Of a stretch of 64,000 bases of DNA, positions 1 through 8,904 are shown piece by piece. Below the pieces are notes generated by a model. The model worked only from the letters and a program-made list of their open reading frames with translations. It did not search any database and was not told where the DNA came from. Positions within the stretch are counted from its first letter, which is position 1. Each line of letters opens with the position of its first letter. This DNA comes from Pseudidiomarina planktonica (lineage in GTDB: Bacteria > Pseudomonadota > Gammaproteobacteria > Enterobacterales > Alteromonadaceae): contig NZ_FXWH01000001.1 of the NCBI RefSeq assembly GCF_900177775.1, forward strand, positions 682,001 through 746,000, written 5' to 3'. The position numbers and the translations under genes were made by a program.

Positions 1-1
1 T

Positions 2-1174
2 CCAAGTCTGACTGGTGGTTACAATGTTCGCGAAGTATTCGGTGAATTAAGTGTTCCATTATTAGACAACGCTACTGCTGTTGACAGCTTAACTCTTGAA
101 CTGGGTGGTCGTTACTCTGACTACAACACTTCAGGCGGCGAAACTGCATATAAAGTAGCAATCGATTACAACCCAACTGCAGACTGGAAAGTTCGTGCCA
201 GCTTCAACCGTGCGGTGCGTGCACCAAACATTGCTGAACTGTTCGCACAACAGAGCTTAGGTTTGTGGCAAGGTACTGACCCTTGTGCCGGTTCAGATCC
301 AGAGCTTAGCCAAGCAGCTTGTGCTAACACTGGTGTAACTGCGGCTCAATACGGCAACGTATCTACCAGCCCAGCTTCTCAGTACAACGGTTTCTTCGGT
401 GGTAACCCGAACCTAGACCCAGAGATTGCTGACACCTTAACTTTCGGTGTTGTTGGTAACCCAATCGAAAACCTGAACTTCAGTGTTGATTACTTCAATA
501 TCGATCTGGAAGAAGTTATCGGTACTATCTCTCCTGAGTTAACTATCACTCAGTGTGGTGAAACCGGTCTGGCAGTATTCTGTGACAACATCCAGCGTTC
601 AGCTACTGGTAACTTGTGGCAAGGTGATGAGAACCGCGTAACCGCGACTAACATCAACTTAGCAACTCGTACCGTAAGTGGTGTTGACGTTAGCGCTAAC
701 TACCAAATCGACGACGTACTTGGCGGTACTGTTAACGCTAAGATGATTGGTAGCTACAGCTTGGAAAAAGAATACAACCCAATTCCAGGTGTTGAGTCTG
801 CAGTATACGATTGTTCTGGTTTGATCAGCGTAGACTGTTTCCCACAACCAGATTGGCGTCACAGCTTAACAGTTAGCTATGCATCTGATGCTGACTGGAC
901 TGCAAACGTGAAATGGCGTTACTTCGGCGGCGTGGACTATGACGGAACTACTGATCAATTAGTAGCTGACGGCTTAGGTTCACAAAGCTACATCGACTTG
1001 AATGGTGCGTTTGACGTAACTGAAAACGTTTCATTCCTGATTGGTGTTAACAACGTGCTAGACAAAGAAGCTCCAATGGTAGGTAGTAGCTTAGCTACTA
1101 ACGCAAACACCGTTGCTGGTTTCTACGACACATTAGGTCGTTACCTGCACGCTAGCGTAACTTTCCGTTTCTAA
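2..1174 (+). CDS. TonB-dependent outer-membrane receptor, C-terminal part (5' end outside window)
   Basis: The reading frame is already open at the left edge, so this is the C-terminal ~390 residues of a longer protein; no start is visible. The translation has the alternating aromatic/polar pattern of a 22-strand outer-membrane barrel, with the RAPNIAELF motif typical of TonB-dependent receptors, the NPNLDPE segment that follows it, a late NNVLDKEAP segment and a terminal aromatic residue (SVTFRF) for barrel assembly. Several cysteine pairs in the loops resemble the large Alteromonadales receptors. These proteins import a ligand across the outer membrane using TonB energy; the ligand cannot be read from this fragment. 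A strong terminator follows, so it is a separate transcript from the sulfotransferase genes downstream. Confidence 0.93.
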   Translation, partial: PSLTGGYNVREVFGELSVPLLDNATAVDSLTLELGGRYSDYNTSGGETAYKVAIDYNPTADWKVRASFNRAVRAPNIAELFAQQSLGLWQGTDPCAGSDPELSQAACANTGVTAAQYGNVSTSPASQYNGFFGGNPNLDPEIADTLTFGVVGNPIENLNFSVDYFNIDLEEVIGTISPELTITQCGETGLAVFCDNIQRSATGNLWQGDENRVTATNINLATRTVSGVDVSANYQIDDVLGGTVNAKMIGSYSLEKEYNPIPGVESAVYDCSGLISVDCFPQPDWRHSLTVSYASDADWTANVKWRYFGGVDYDGTTDQLVADGLGSQSYIDLNGAFDVTENVSFLIGVNNVLDKEAPMVGSSLATNANTVAGFYDTLGRYLHASVTFRF

Positions 1175-1193
1175 GTAGTAGAAATGGTTGAAG

Positions 1194-1220
1194 AAAACGG
1201 CGGCTTCGGCCGCCGTTTTT
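1194..1220 (+). terminator. Rho-independent terminator after the TonB receptor
   Basis: An 8-bp GC-rich stem (ACGGCGGC / GCCGCCGT) closes a TTCG tetraloop and is followed by a run of T. It lies 20 bases after the receptor stop codon. Confidence 0.93.
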
Positions 1221-1260
1221 ATATCTAAGACATATACATTGTATTAAGTAGGCAACTTTT

Positions 1261-2856
1261 ATGAGCGTGAATACCAATTTAAACCCCGCTGAAGAACTCA
1301 CCATGCAGGTGAAGAAGTATGCAAATGCTGGAGAGTACGAGAAAGCGTTGCAGTTGGTGCAAGCTGTAGTTCATGAAAACGTAGAGTCAGTAGCCATGCT
1401 GCACACCGCGTTCCAATTGACAGCCCGATTGAATAGATTGGATTTAGCGCTGAATTATGTAGACCGCGCCTTAGCACAAGCGCCTGAACAACCGGTATTT
1501 TTACTAAATAAAATACAAACTCTGTTGCGCTTAAAACGGCGTGAAGAGGTGCTAGAGCTGACCGAAAGGGCCGGCAAATTACTCACTGATAATGCGAAGT
1601 ATCAACACGCAATCAGCAAAATTTATACGCAACTGGACATGCCCGCGAAGGCGCTTCCAGTGCTAGAAGAGTTGGTTAAAAATAATCCTGATGAAACCGA
1701 CTACCGTTATGATTTAGCTTTGTGTCAGTTCTTCTTGAACGACACTAAAGCCGCAGAGAAAAACCTGGATAAGGTTATTGCAGCGAACCCTGAAGGCGCC
1801 CCGGCGGCCATTCACGTGCGTTCCGCTTTGCGTAAACAAACCAAGAAAAACAATCACATCGAGTTTTTAACTGAGCGCACTAAGTCGGACGACATTAAAG
1901 ACGTGCCCGTATGGTTTGCGCTAGCCAAAGAATATGAAGACCTTGGCGAATTTGATGAATCTTTTAAAGCATTAGAAGCTGGCAATAAGCTGAAGCGCAG
2001 CAAAATTCAGTACGACGAGAAAGCTGAGTTAAGTGCGCTGCAGTCGTTAGTAGATAGCAGTAAAGACTTAAAAATTGGCGCCAAAAAAGCCGCCAAAAAA
2101 GGCGAGCCTACACCAGTATTTATTGTAGGTATGCCGCGTACCGGTACCACTTTGCTGGAGAATTTGTTGTCCAGCCACTCGAAAGTGAAGTCTATGGGGG
2201 AGTTACCTGACTTTCCACGCTTTTTAGCCGACGCTATTGATGCTGATATTGCTGCTGCCGGCGGTAATCTGCCGCGCACAGTTGCTGCTCAGAACCTGGA
2301 CTTTAAAGCACTGGGCGAGCGTTACATGAAGTCCGTGCAGGAATTGGCCGACGGGCATGACTACGTAGTAGATAAACTACCGTTCAACTTTTTGTACTGC
2401 GGTTTAATTCAAAAAGCATTACCGCACGCGAAGATTATTCATGTGCAACGTGATGCTATGGATACTTGTTTTGCTATTTACAAAACTTTCTTCAATCAGG
2501 TTTATGCGTATTCGTACGACCAGGAAGAACTGGCTCGCTACTACGGTGCTTACCAGCGCTTGATGCAACACTGGCACAAGCTGATGGGTAAACGCCTGAT
2601 AGCCGTGCGTTATGAAGACTTAGTAAAAGAAACCGAAAGCTCAGCTCAGACCGTGTTTGAGTACTGTGGTATAGACTGGGAACCGGAAGTTATGGAGTTC
2701 TACAGCAAGAAAACTCCGTCTTCTACGGCCAGTGCCGCGCAAGTTCGTTTACCTGTATATACCTCGTCGGTGGACAAGTGGAAGAAGTTCAAGGCCCACT
2801 TAGAGCCAATGCAGGCACAACTACAGAAAGAGCTTGCTGAACAGTCTGACAAATAA
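1261..2856 (+). CDS. TPR-repeat protein with C-terminal sulfotransferase domain
   Basis: 531 residues. Residues ~10-240 are helical tetratricopeptide repeats (for example YEKALQLVQ, PAKALPVLEELVKNNP). From ~280 comes a sulfotransferase fold: the 5'-phosphosulfate loop VGMPRTGTTLLENLLSSH at about 287-304 and the 3'-phosphate strand IIHVQRDAMDTCFAIYKTFF near 387-406. Such enzymes transfer sulfate from PAPS; the acceptor here is unknown, and the TPR part probably binds a protein or peptide. No signal peptide is seen, so it is likely cytoplasmic. A paralogue follows after 15 bases in the same operon. TPR-sulfotransferases beside TonB receptors are common in Alteromonadales, but I know of no defined substrate. 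Family call is firm, function is not. Confidence 0.85.
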   Translation: MSVNTNLNPAEELTMQVKKYANAGEYEKALQLVQAVVHENVESVAMLHTAFQLTARLNRLDLALNYVDRALAQAPEQPVFLLNKIQTLLRLKRREEVLELTERAGKLLTDNAKYQHAISKIYTQLDMPAKALPVLEELVKNNPDETDYRYDLALCQFFLNDTKAAEKNLDKVIAANPEGAPAAIHVRSALRKQTKKNNHIEFLTERTKSDDIKDVPVWFALAKEYEDLGEFDESFKALEAGNKLKRSKIQYDEKAELSALQSLVDSSKDLKIGAKKAAKKGEPTPVFIVGMPRTGTTLLENLLSSHSKVKSMGELPDFPRFLADAIDADIAAAGGNLPRTVAAQNLDFKALGERYMKSVQELADGHDYVVDKLPFNFLYCGLIQKALPHAKIIHVQRDAMDTCFAIYKTFFNQVYAYSYDQEELARYYGAYQRLMQHWHKLMGKRLIAVRYEDLVKETESSAQTVFEYCGIDWEPEVMEFYSKKTPSSTASAAQVRLPVYTSSVDKWKKFKAHLEPMQAQLQKELAEQSDK

Positions 2857-2871
2857 TAGTGGTGCCGGCCG

Positions 2872-4350
2872 GTGAATGAGTTACAACGTATAGATGCAGC
2901 TGCGGCTAAAGCGCGGCAGTTGCAGCAATACGACCAGGCCGCGCAGTTATATGCTGACGCCGTGAAACGTTGGCCGGACAACACCAATCTGCACTACAAT
3001 TTTGCTTACCACGCCCGCTTAGCGGGCTGGTATACGCAAGCTATTGGAAGCTACCAGCAAGCTTTGGCTATGGGCATTAGTGAGCCCGAGGAAGTTGCCA
3101 ATAATATTGCGGTTATTTACAGCGATCATTTATTACAACCTGACCAGGCATTCGCTGCGCTGGAGCAGGCCTTAAAGCTTAACCCTAACTATTTACCAGC
3201 GCTGCATAATATGGCGCACTGGCATGAAGAAGCAGGGAACAAGCAACAAGCCGAGCACTATTTTCGCGAAGTAATTAAACGAGAGCCCGGCCATGCTGGT
3301 GCGCATGCACGCTTGGCCGACGTGTGCTCTGTTGCCAGTAGCGATGACCCTTTAGTTGTCGCATTGGAGCGCTTTGCGCAAGCCCCGCAGTTAGACCTGA
3401 ATACCCGTGCCGATGTTTGTTATGGGCTGGGTAAGCTGTTAAACGGCTGTGGTGCTTATGATAAGGCCTGGCAGGCATACCAGCAGGCCAACGAGTTAAA
3501 TAAACAACTATTGCCGGCCTGGAACGCCGCGGGTTTTGCCGATTTGGTAACACAGCTTAAGCAACACCTTACCCCCGAGTGGTTAGCCACCCAGCAGAGC
3601 CATGTCGACTTTGCGCCGGTGTTTGTTTGTGGCATGTTCCGCTCAGGCTCAACGCTGGCTGAACAGATTCTGGCGGCACATCCGCAGGTAACAGCCGGTG
3701 GTGAATTAGACTTTTTTGCTCGGCAATGGCAGTCGGTATTGGCGCAAAGCCGTTCTGTAGCCGATGTAATACAAAGCTTTACGCCAGCGCACACGGCAGA
3801 CTTAGCCAATAGCTACCAGCAATTTGTGGGTGAGCGTTTTGGTAGCCAGGTGCTTCAGCAAGATCAGCCCATTTATTTAACCGACAAACGGCCCGACAAC
3901 TTCTTGTTGTTAGGCTTTATAAAAGCGGTATTTCCCAAAGCGAAGATTATTCATACGACTCGTAATCCGCTGGACAATTGCCTGTCGGTGTATTTTACCC
4001 GGCTGGGTAAGCTTATGGGGTACGCCAACGATATTGAGCATACGGCGGAATATCTGGCACAGCAGAATGAGCTTATGGCGCACTGGCAGCAGCTATTTGG
4101 TGAGTCTATGTTCACGCTGCATTACGACGATTTGATTGCCGACACCGAAAGCTCGGTGCGCGAGTTGTTGGCGTTTTTAGACTTACCCTGGAATGACAAC
4201 TGTCTGGCTTTTCATAAGCTACGCAATCCGGTGAAAACTGCCAGTGTGTGGCAGGTGCGGCAACCTTTGTATAGCTCGTCTTCCGGGCGCTGGAAGAACT
4301 ACCGCGAACAGTTGCCGGAATCCGTAAAGCAACACTTTGGTGAGAATTAA
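2872..4350 (+). CDS. TPR-repeat protein with C-terminal sulfotransferase domain (paralogue)
   Basis: 492 residues starting at a GTG 15 bases after the preceding gene. TPR repeats fill residues ~1-220 (YDQAAQLYADAV, PDQAFAALEQALKLNPNY). The sulfotransferase signature is CGMFRSGSTLAEQILAAHP near residues 248-266, with the 3'-phosphate motif IIHTTRNPLDNCLSVYFTRL near 356-375. The layout matches its upstream neighbour, but the sequences are well diverged, so this is an old duplication. Expected activity is PAPS-dependent sulfation of an unknown acceptor. The convergent gene downstream is a TPR-oxygenase, suggesting that the three TPR enzymes act in one modification process; this is inference from context. 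Confidence 0.83.
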   Translation: MNELQRIDAAAAKARQLQQYDQAAQLYADAVKRWPDNTNLHYNFAYHARLAGWYTQAIGSYQQALAMGISEPEEVANNIAVIYSDHLLQPDQAFAALEQALKLNPNYLPALHNMAHWHEEAGNKQQAEHYFREVIKREPGHAGAHARLADVCSVASSDDPLVVALERFAQAPQLDLNTRADVCYGLGKLLNGCGAYDKAWQAYQQANELNKQLLPAWNAAGFADLVTQLKQHLTPEWLATQQSHVDFAPVFVCGMFRSGSTLAEQILAAHPQVTAGGELDFFARQWQSVLAQSRSVADVIQSFTPAHTADLANSYQQFVGERFGSQVLQQDQPIYLTDKRPDNFLLLGFIKAVFPKAKIIHTTRNPLDNCLSVYFTRLGKLMGYANDIEHTAEYLAQQNELMAHWQQLFGESMFTLHYDDLIADTESSVRELLAFLDLPWNDNCLAFHKLRNPVKTASVWQVRQPLYSSSSGRWKNYREQLPESVKQHFGEN

Positions 4351-4369
4351 AGGCCGACCTTGAAACGCG

Positions 4370-4395
4370 CTTAAGGTGATACCTTAAGGTGACAC
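4370..4395. repeat. 13-bp tandem direct repeat that also forms a perfect hairpin
   Basis: Two adjacent copies of CTTAAGGTGAYAC (4370-4382 and 4383-4395). CTTAAGGT, GAT and ACCTTAAG together form an 8-bp perfect stem. It lies between convergent genes and overlaps the last codons of the minus-strand oxygenase. There is no T-run, so a terminator role is only possible. Confidence 0.5.
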
Positions 4396-6108
4396 TTCTG
4401 CCGGAGCTATGTCACAAGGCACAGTAACTCGTACGTCGTCTGATTCGAACGGCACAGTGCCATGCCAGAAGTAACTAGGGAAGAACACACAGTGCCCCAC
4501 CTGCGGGCAGACAAAACGGCTTACCTGCTCACGTTCTTCCAACCCTAACGAAGTTTCACCAAATTTTATCCAGCCCTGACGCTGCTCGTCGTGCGGTTGA
4601 ATTTCTTTCGGTAAGTGCACGTAGGTGCAGCATGACAGCCAGCCTTCCGGATGCACATGATTGGCATGAAAGCCTGTTTCACCAAGTTTCACCGACCAGG
4701 CGCCGGTAAAGCGGAAGCTTGCTTGCTTGCGCGACAAGAACGGATGCGTGGCATCGTCAGGCAGTGAATCAATATACTGCTGCGCGGCTTTTTCCAGCGC
4801 GCTTTTATACTGCTCAATAATTTTCGCGGGCTGGCCAAATAAATTACCCACGGTTTGGGTGCCGTTACGCACGCTCTGATCCAGCGGTTGGCGCTGGGTT
4901 TTATGCAAGCCACTTAGGGTATCGGCCAACTGTTGCATAAAGTCTTGCAGGCTTTCATATTCCGGCGGGTGCTCCAGCGCTATGGACTGAACAAAGCTGT
5001 CGGTATTATTCAGCCAGTTTCCTTTGGGGTTGTCCATTAGCCGCCAGCACAGCCCCTGATACGCCAGTACTTCCTGATTGAGCGGTGCCAACGCATTGGC
5101 TTCTTCCAAATGTTCCATAGCCGGTTCAAGCTGATTGTTGCGCAGCAGGCTAATAGCTAAATCTAACTGGAAGCGCATATTGTTTGGCTCCAGTTTCACG
5201 GCGCGCTGGTAATTCTTTAAGGCTTGGTCGTAGTTACCCAGTCGGGAATATGCCGATCCCTGAGTATGAATAAACACCGGAATTTCGCCTGCTTCATCAA
5301 TACTGCGCTGTAATACCTGAATAGCTGATTCATAGTTCTGCGCGAGAATATGGTGAATAGCCTGCTCATGGCGAAGCGGCAACGAGTGGGGGAGTTGCTG
5401 CAGGGCTTCATCGAAGGACTGCATAAAATCGTCGTGTCGGCCATGTTCCCAGTACAGCTGATTTAGCGCTTTATGAGCATCAATAAACTCTGGTTGCTGT
5501 TTGATTAGCTCGCTCAGCAGCTTTTCTGCTTGCTCGTAGTTGTCTACGTCGTAATGCAGGCAGGCGAGCAGGTAAGTAACATCAGCTGTGGGTTCGCTCA
5601 TGCCTTTATGGGCAATTTCAACATGCTGCAGCGCTTGCTCCGGTTTGCCCATTTGCCGGAAAACTTTCCCCAGCGTCAGGTGTACGCCAAAATTTTGGGG
5701 TTGGTGTTGCAGAATTCCCTGACACAGCTCTACCGCTTCGTTAAACCGGCCACTGCGGAACAAGGCCACAATATGATTGTGCATAGTACCGGCGTCAGCC
5801 TGATTCGTACTAGCCAGTTGTTGATATATAGTAACAGCGGCGGCGAATTTCTCGGCGGCCATTAAAAAGGCCGCGTAATTACGCAGGGCTGCCGGGTGCT
5901 GAGGAGCCAAAGCTAAGCAGCGTTGAAAGTAAGTTTCTGCCTGGGCCAGGTCGCCACGCTGCTTGGCGCATAGTGCCAGCAGGTGAAATATGTCGGGATG
6001 CCCGGCAGTGGTTTTCAGAAGTTGCAGACATGACTGTTCAGCCACAGCGAATTGCTGTTGCTGAAATGCGGCTACGGCACGTTGAAATATTTCGTTTGGA
6101 CTGCTCAT
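4384..6108 (-). CDS. TPR-repeat protein with C-terminal 2OG-Fe(II) oxygenase-like domain
   Basis: About 574 residues from the ATG at 6108 (MSSPNEIFQRAV). The frame extends 14 codons further upstream, but those codons look non-coding. The N-terminal ~400 residues are TPR repeats (AQAETYFQRCLALAPQHPAAL, YDQALKNYQRAVKLEPNN). The C-terminal ~200 residues resemble the putative 2OG-Fe(II) oxygenase family (Pfam 2OG-FeII_Oxy_5): candidate iron-ligand histidines lie in FHANHVHPEGWLS and in FFPSYFWHGTVPF, with the late arginine in DDVRVTVPCD fitting 2-oxoglutarate binding. Such a protein would hydroxylate a peptide or other substrate. It is convergent with the two TPR-sulfotransferases, which suggests a shared substrate class. 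Substrate unknown. Confidence 0.8.
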   Translation of the reverse strand: MSSPNEIFQRAVAAFQQQQFAVAEQSCLQLLKTTAGHPDIFHLLALCAKQRGDLAQAETYFQRCLALAPQHPAALRNYAAFLMAAEKFAAAVTIYQQLASTNQADAGTMHNHIVALFRSGRFNEAVELCQGILQHQPQNFGVHLTLGKVFRQMGKPEQALQHVEIAHKGMSEPTADVTYLLACLHYDVDNYEQAEKLLSELIKQQPEFIDAHKALNQLYWEHGRHDDFMQSFDEALQQLPHSLPLRHEQAIHHILAQNYESAIQVLQRSIDEAGEIPVFIHTQGSAYSRLGNYDQALKNYQRAVKLEPNNMRFQLDLAISLLRNNQLEPAMEHLEEANALAPLNQEVLAYQGLCWRLMDNPKGNWLNNTDSFVQSIALEHPPEYESLQDFMQQLADTLSGLHKTQRQPLDQSVRNGTQTVGNLFGQPAKIIEQYKSALEKAAQQYIDSLPDDATHPFLSRKQASFRFTGAWSVKLGETGFHANHVHPEGWLSCCTYVHLPKEIQPHDEQRQGWIKFGETSLGLEEREQVSRFVCPQVGHCVFFPSYFWHGTVPFESDDVRVTVPCDIAPAEVSP

Positions 6109-6222
6109 GCTGACAACTAAAGCTGCAATATTTACAGCTAAAGTTATCACGGAATGTTACTGAAGTGTAGCTTGTTTTAATCTTGTTAAACTGACTGTTA
6201 TTCCGCAACCTAATATGGGCTG

Positions 6223-7407
6223 TTACATAGCTCCGGCGGGCACTACCCAGTCATTAATCTGCACGTTGCTTAAGAAATTGTCGTTATCAAGCCGGGCAAT
6301 AGACGAGGTTTGGTTTACCTGGGTTACTTCCACCATAAATTCGCTTACTTCCCATTTTTGGCGGTAGTTGTCGTTGCTATCAATAAAGTTGGCTTCGTGC
6401 ACAACGCGCAGCATGTCGCCGGCTTTTACGCCGTTCACTTCACCTAAGTTAATTTGTAATTCCTGGCCCTCTACCCGCACAATTCGACCGCGTGCGGCTT
6501 CGCAGCGAAGCTTGCCATCAATGCCTTGGGCCAGCTCGTTTAAGCCTTGTTGTAAGGATGAACCAAAGGAAGAGGTCCAGAAGTAGTTGGCGGCAATATC
6601 AACTTCGGGTTGGTCGTCAAAGTCCCAGCGGGCAGAGTCACTCACATTGGCACGCGTGACTATTTCACCACTGTAGGCGTCCATCATATATAAGGTTAAA
6701 GAGTAGTTGCGCTGATAGCGGGCACTCACTAACGGACCGAATACACCACTGCCGTTTTTAAACACTGACAGGTCGTTATATACGCCGAATACAACATACT
6801 GGCTGTCGTTGTCCTGACCAATTACGCGAGCCAGTCGCCCTAGTTGTTGTAGATCGCGCTGTTGCAGAGCTTTGTTTAAGCCAACATCGCGACCCATAGT
6901 ATGTTTCACCGTCAGGTTTTGCCCGCGAGAACCCAACTGACGGCTAAAGCGTTCCGCACTCACTTCACCAATACGATACACCTGGCCATACACAGCCTGG
7001 CTGCGCTCTGCAATTTCGAATGGGGTAACGGTAACGGATTTTTTGTACTCAGTGCCGGGGCAGGAGCCATCACGGTTCCAGATGTCGGCGCGCACGGTTA
7101 AGTAAATACGGCCGTTGCGTACTTCTTCCCGCACTATATCAACTTGATCTACGCTACCTTTGCCACGCCATTGGGTTTCGGTGGCCTGTAATACGCCATC
7201 CACGACCTGCTGCACACTACTGACACTGCCACCGGAAACCATTAACGCTTGCGAAATGGCTACTTCAAGCGCTTGCGCTCTAGCGCCGGCCACGTCGTTG
7301 TCGATAATAATAGCGTCGCCCTGAGCCTCTATCCAACGCGCATGCGCGGGAACACTGACCAACAGGGCCAGTAGCAGGCAACTGAGATATCGATAACACA
7401 AGCGCAT
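6223..7407 (-). CDS. flgT: Flagellar assembly protein FlgT (H-ring component)
   Basis: 394 residues from the ATG at 7407 (MRLCYRYLSC), followed by a signal peptide ending near VPAHA. The frame opens 8 codons earlier, but the sigma-54-type promoter at 7449-7464 would leave that start almost no leader, so 7407 is preferred. The N-terminal part (RWIEAQGDAIIIDNDVAGAR, then ALEVAISQALMVSGG) and the C-terminal part (GQELQINLGEVNGVKAGDML) match the three-domain FlgT family. FlgT builds the periplasmic H-ring around the LP-ring and helps anchor the stator in sodium-driven polar flagella, as known from Vibrio. It is divergent from flgP, its usual partner. Confidence 0.9.
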   Translation of the reverse strand: MRLCYRYLSCLLLALLVSVPAHARWIEAQGDAIIIDNDVAGARAQALEVAISQALMVSGGSVSSVQQVVDGVLQATETQWRGKGSVDQVDIVREEVRNGRIYLTVRADIWNRDGSCPGTEYKKSVTVTPFEIAERSQAVYGQVYRIGEVSAERFSRQLGSRGQNLTVKHTMGRDVGLNKALQQRDLQQLGRLARVIGQDNDSQYVVFGVYNDLSVFKNGSGVFGPLVSARYQRNYSLTLYMMDAYSGEIVTRANVSDSARWDFDDQPEVDIAANYFWTSSFGSSLQQGLNELAQGIDGKLRCEAARGRIVRVEGQELQINLGEVNGVKAGDMLRVVHEANFIDSNDNYRQKWEVSEFMVEVTQVNQTSSIARLDNDNFLSNVQINDWVVPAGAM

Positions 7408-7448
7408 GGCGTCAAACTCTCGTAAAGGCATAATGATGCCAAGAACAA

Positions 7449-7464
7449 AGCAATAATTAAGCCA
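7449..7464 (-). promoter_or_regulatory. Sigma-54-type promoter for flgT
   Basis: On the minus strand it reads TGGCTT, 5 nt, TTGCT, with the exact GG/GC spacing of a -24/-12 promoter. It lies about 40 bases upstream of the chosen flgT start and supports that start. Confidence 0.6.
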
Positions 7465-7484
7465 AGTATTGTTTCAATGTGTGC

Positions 7485-7511
7485 TCAAGTTTTTTCCAGT
7501 CAGGCCGTTAC
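7485..7511 (+). promoter_or_regulatory. Possible sigma-28 promoter for flgP
   Basis: TCAAGTTT, 11 nt, GCCGTTAC, compared with the consensus TAAAGTTT, 11 nt, GCCGATAA: 7 of 8 and 6 of 8 matches with correct spacing, 32 bases before the flgP ATG. Confidence 0.4.
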
Positions 7512-7543
7512 AGCTTACAGGAATATTGCTTGAGGAGTTCGCT

Positions 7544-8011
7544 ATGCAGCCCTTATTGAAAGCTGTAACTACATGTGTGCTGGGCCTGGTTTTATCCGGT
7601 TGCAGCCTGGTATATGACCAACAGTACGTGGAATGGGAAACCAAAACACCTGATGAGTTTCCGGTGTTAACGGCGGTTGGCTATGCGCCATTGCAGAAGC
7701 AGCAGAATATGGACACAGCTGGTAAAAAACTGGCAGCCATGCGGGCTTCGAAGTTGGATGCATATCGCGAACTGGCCGAACAGGTTTATGGCCAGCGTAT
7801 TAGTGGTAGCACGGCAGTGGCTGACTGGATGGTGCAGGACGATCGCTATCAGGCATCGGTTGATGGTGTGATTCGTGGTGCGGAAGTTGTGCGCAGCTAT
7901 GCCGCTGGTGATTACTATGTGACTGAGTTGAAATTAGACTTTCAGCAGGTACATCGGTTATACACTAGTGTGAGTCGTCCGCAGGAATTGAAGCGAGTGG
8001 TTTATTACTAA
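7544..8011 (+). CDS. flgP: Flagellar outer-membrane lipoprotein FlgP (LPP20 family)
   Basis: 155 residues from the ATG at 7544, which has a good ribosome site (GAGGAG) 8 bases upstream; the frame opens 25 codons earlier without one. A lipoprotein signal ends in the lipobox LSGC (about residues 16-19). The mature part has the conserved GYAPL, AAMRASKLDAYRELAEQVYG and VVRSYAAGDYYVTELKLDF segments of the LPP20/FlgP family. FlgP is an outer-membrane protein needed for motility in Vibrio and Campylobacter. flgT is divergent next door. The usual companion flgO is not in this window. Confidence 0.9.
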   Translation: MQPLLKAVTTCVLGLVLSGCSLVYDQQYVEWETKTPDEFPVLTAVGYAPLQKQQNMDTAGKKLAAMRASKLDAYRELAEQVYGQRISGSTAVADWMVQDDRYQASVDGVIRGAEVVRSYAAGDYYVTELKLDFQQVHRLYTSVSRPQELKRVVYY

Positions 8012-8034
8012 TAACGAACTATAGCTGTTGCAAT

Positions 8035-8063
8035 AAAAAAGGCCGCTATCGAATGCGGCCTTT
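8035..8063. terminator. Bidirectional terminator between flgP and flgN
   Basis: The GGCCGC / GCGGCC stem has an 8-base loop. On the minus strand it is followed by six T's, so it mainly terminates flgN, whose last codons overlap it. The T-run on the plus side is only three bases, so it may serve flgP weakly. Confidence 0.8.
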
Positions 8064-8468
8064 GTCGTCATAGGTTACTGAGTCGCGATGATGCGCTCTA
8101 ATTAAGGTGTCGCGCAGTTGTTCAATACGACTTAAGGTAATTTTAACCACTTGATCGTTTACTTCATTCTGCTGCTGGCACTCAGCCAGTTGCCGTTTTA
8201 AGCCTTCCATTTGTTCGGTTAGTTCAGGCTCATTCTTCAAACGTTCAACGTCTGGGTGCTTCGCTAACTGCGCGTCAATCAACTCAATAGCGTGCAAATG
8301 CTGTTGCTTGGCAGCGGTACTTTGTGCCACTACCTGGTGTTTATGTTCAACAACGGCGGCAAGCTCTTGCTTTTGTAACGCAGCAAGCTCCTGCAGGTTC
8401 TGCCGGAGCTTGTCTAAGAGCTGTTCGAGTGTTTCGGTACTGCTGTTGGAACTATTCGATGATGCCAT
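8046..8468 (-). CDS. flgN: Flagellar export chaperone FlgN
   Basis: 140 residues, almost entirely alpha-helical and rich in glutamine, leucine and glutamate (LEQLLDKLRQNLQELAALQK), as in the FlgN family. FlgN holds the hook-filament junction proteins FlgK and FlgL in the cytoplasm before export. It follows flgM directly, the usual flgM-flgN order. Sequence is poorly conserved in this family, so the call rests on length, helix pattern and position. Confidence 0.85.
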   Translation of the reverse strand: MASSNSSNSSTETLEQLLDKLRQNLQELAALQKQELAAVVEHKHQVVAQSTAAKQQHLHAIELIDAQLAKHPDVERLKNEPELTEQMEGLKRQLAECQQQNEVNDQVVKITLSRIEQLRDTLIRAHHRDSVTYDDKGRIR

Positions 8469-8507
8469 GAAGAGGGGCTTCCTTCATTTAGCGGCTACAT
8501 TCGGCTA

Positions 8508-8831
8508 TTAACGGCCGTATAAGTCGCTCTCAAATTCAGCTAACTTAGCTGCCAGACGCTCAACGTCAACTTTATAAGAGCCGTCGGTTAGCGCTTGTTT
8601 AACTTTGTCTACTTTTGCCTGGTCAATACCAGATTCGCTGCTCGCTTTACGGGTTAATTGACCCAGCTGCTGCGCTTGCGGAGTAATAGAAACCGCGTCC
8701 TGGCGTGCTGCTGGTGTTGCTGCAGACTTCGCCTGACTTTGTTGTTGAGAAACCTGCTGTTGTTGCTGCGCAGTTTGCTTTGCATCAACTGTTGTAGGCT
8801 TGCCAGCGTTATTAATGTTGTTAATTGCCAT
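8508..8831 (-). CDS. flgM: Anti-sigma-28 factor FlgM
   Basis: 107 residues. The N-terminus is low-complexity and disordered, with several Q-rich stretches, as expected for a secreted anti-sigma factor. The C-terminal half has the sigma-binding segment (AVSITPQAQQL, then IDQAKVDKVKQALTDGSYKV, ending VERLAAKLAEFESDLYGR). FlgM blocks FliA until it is exported through the finished hook. It has its own sigma-28 promoter upstream (8868-8894), giving feedback control. Confidence 0.95.
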   Translation of the reverse strand: MAINNINNAGKPTTVDAKQTAQQQQQVSQQQSQAKSAATPAARQDAVSITPQAQQLGQLTRKASSESGIDQAKVDKVKQALTDGSYKVDVERLAAKLAEFESDLYGR

Positions 8832-8867
8832 GATAATTTGCCCCTTTAAATGTGTTTCTTGTGAAGT

Positions 8868-8894
8868 ATATCGGCCGTAAGTGCGCAGGCTTTA
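8868..8894 (-). promoter_or_regulatory. Sigma-28 promoter of flgM
   Basis: On the minus strand: TAAAGCCT, 11 nt, GCCGATAT. The -10 matches the consensus in 7 of 8 positions. It sits about 37 bases upstream of flgM and downstream of the flgA terminator. Confidence 0.8.
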
Positions 8895-8904
8895 GCGTTT
8901 TTTA

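Noticed and set aside
1261-4350. The two sulfotransferase-fold proteins as transferases for a PAPS-like 3'-phospho-CDP-amidate
   Set aside because: The donor resemblance is tempting, but they are 30 kb away, lie beside a TonB receptor and oxygenase, and the 3'-kinase is not found.
8649-8849. Leucine-rich small ORF antisense to flgM
   Set aside because: It is the shadow of the Q-rich flgM coding sequence on the other strand; no ribosome site or family features.
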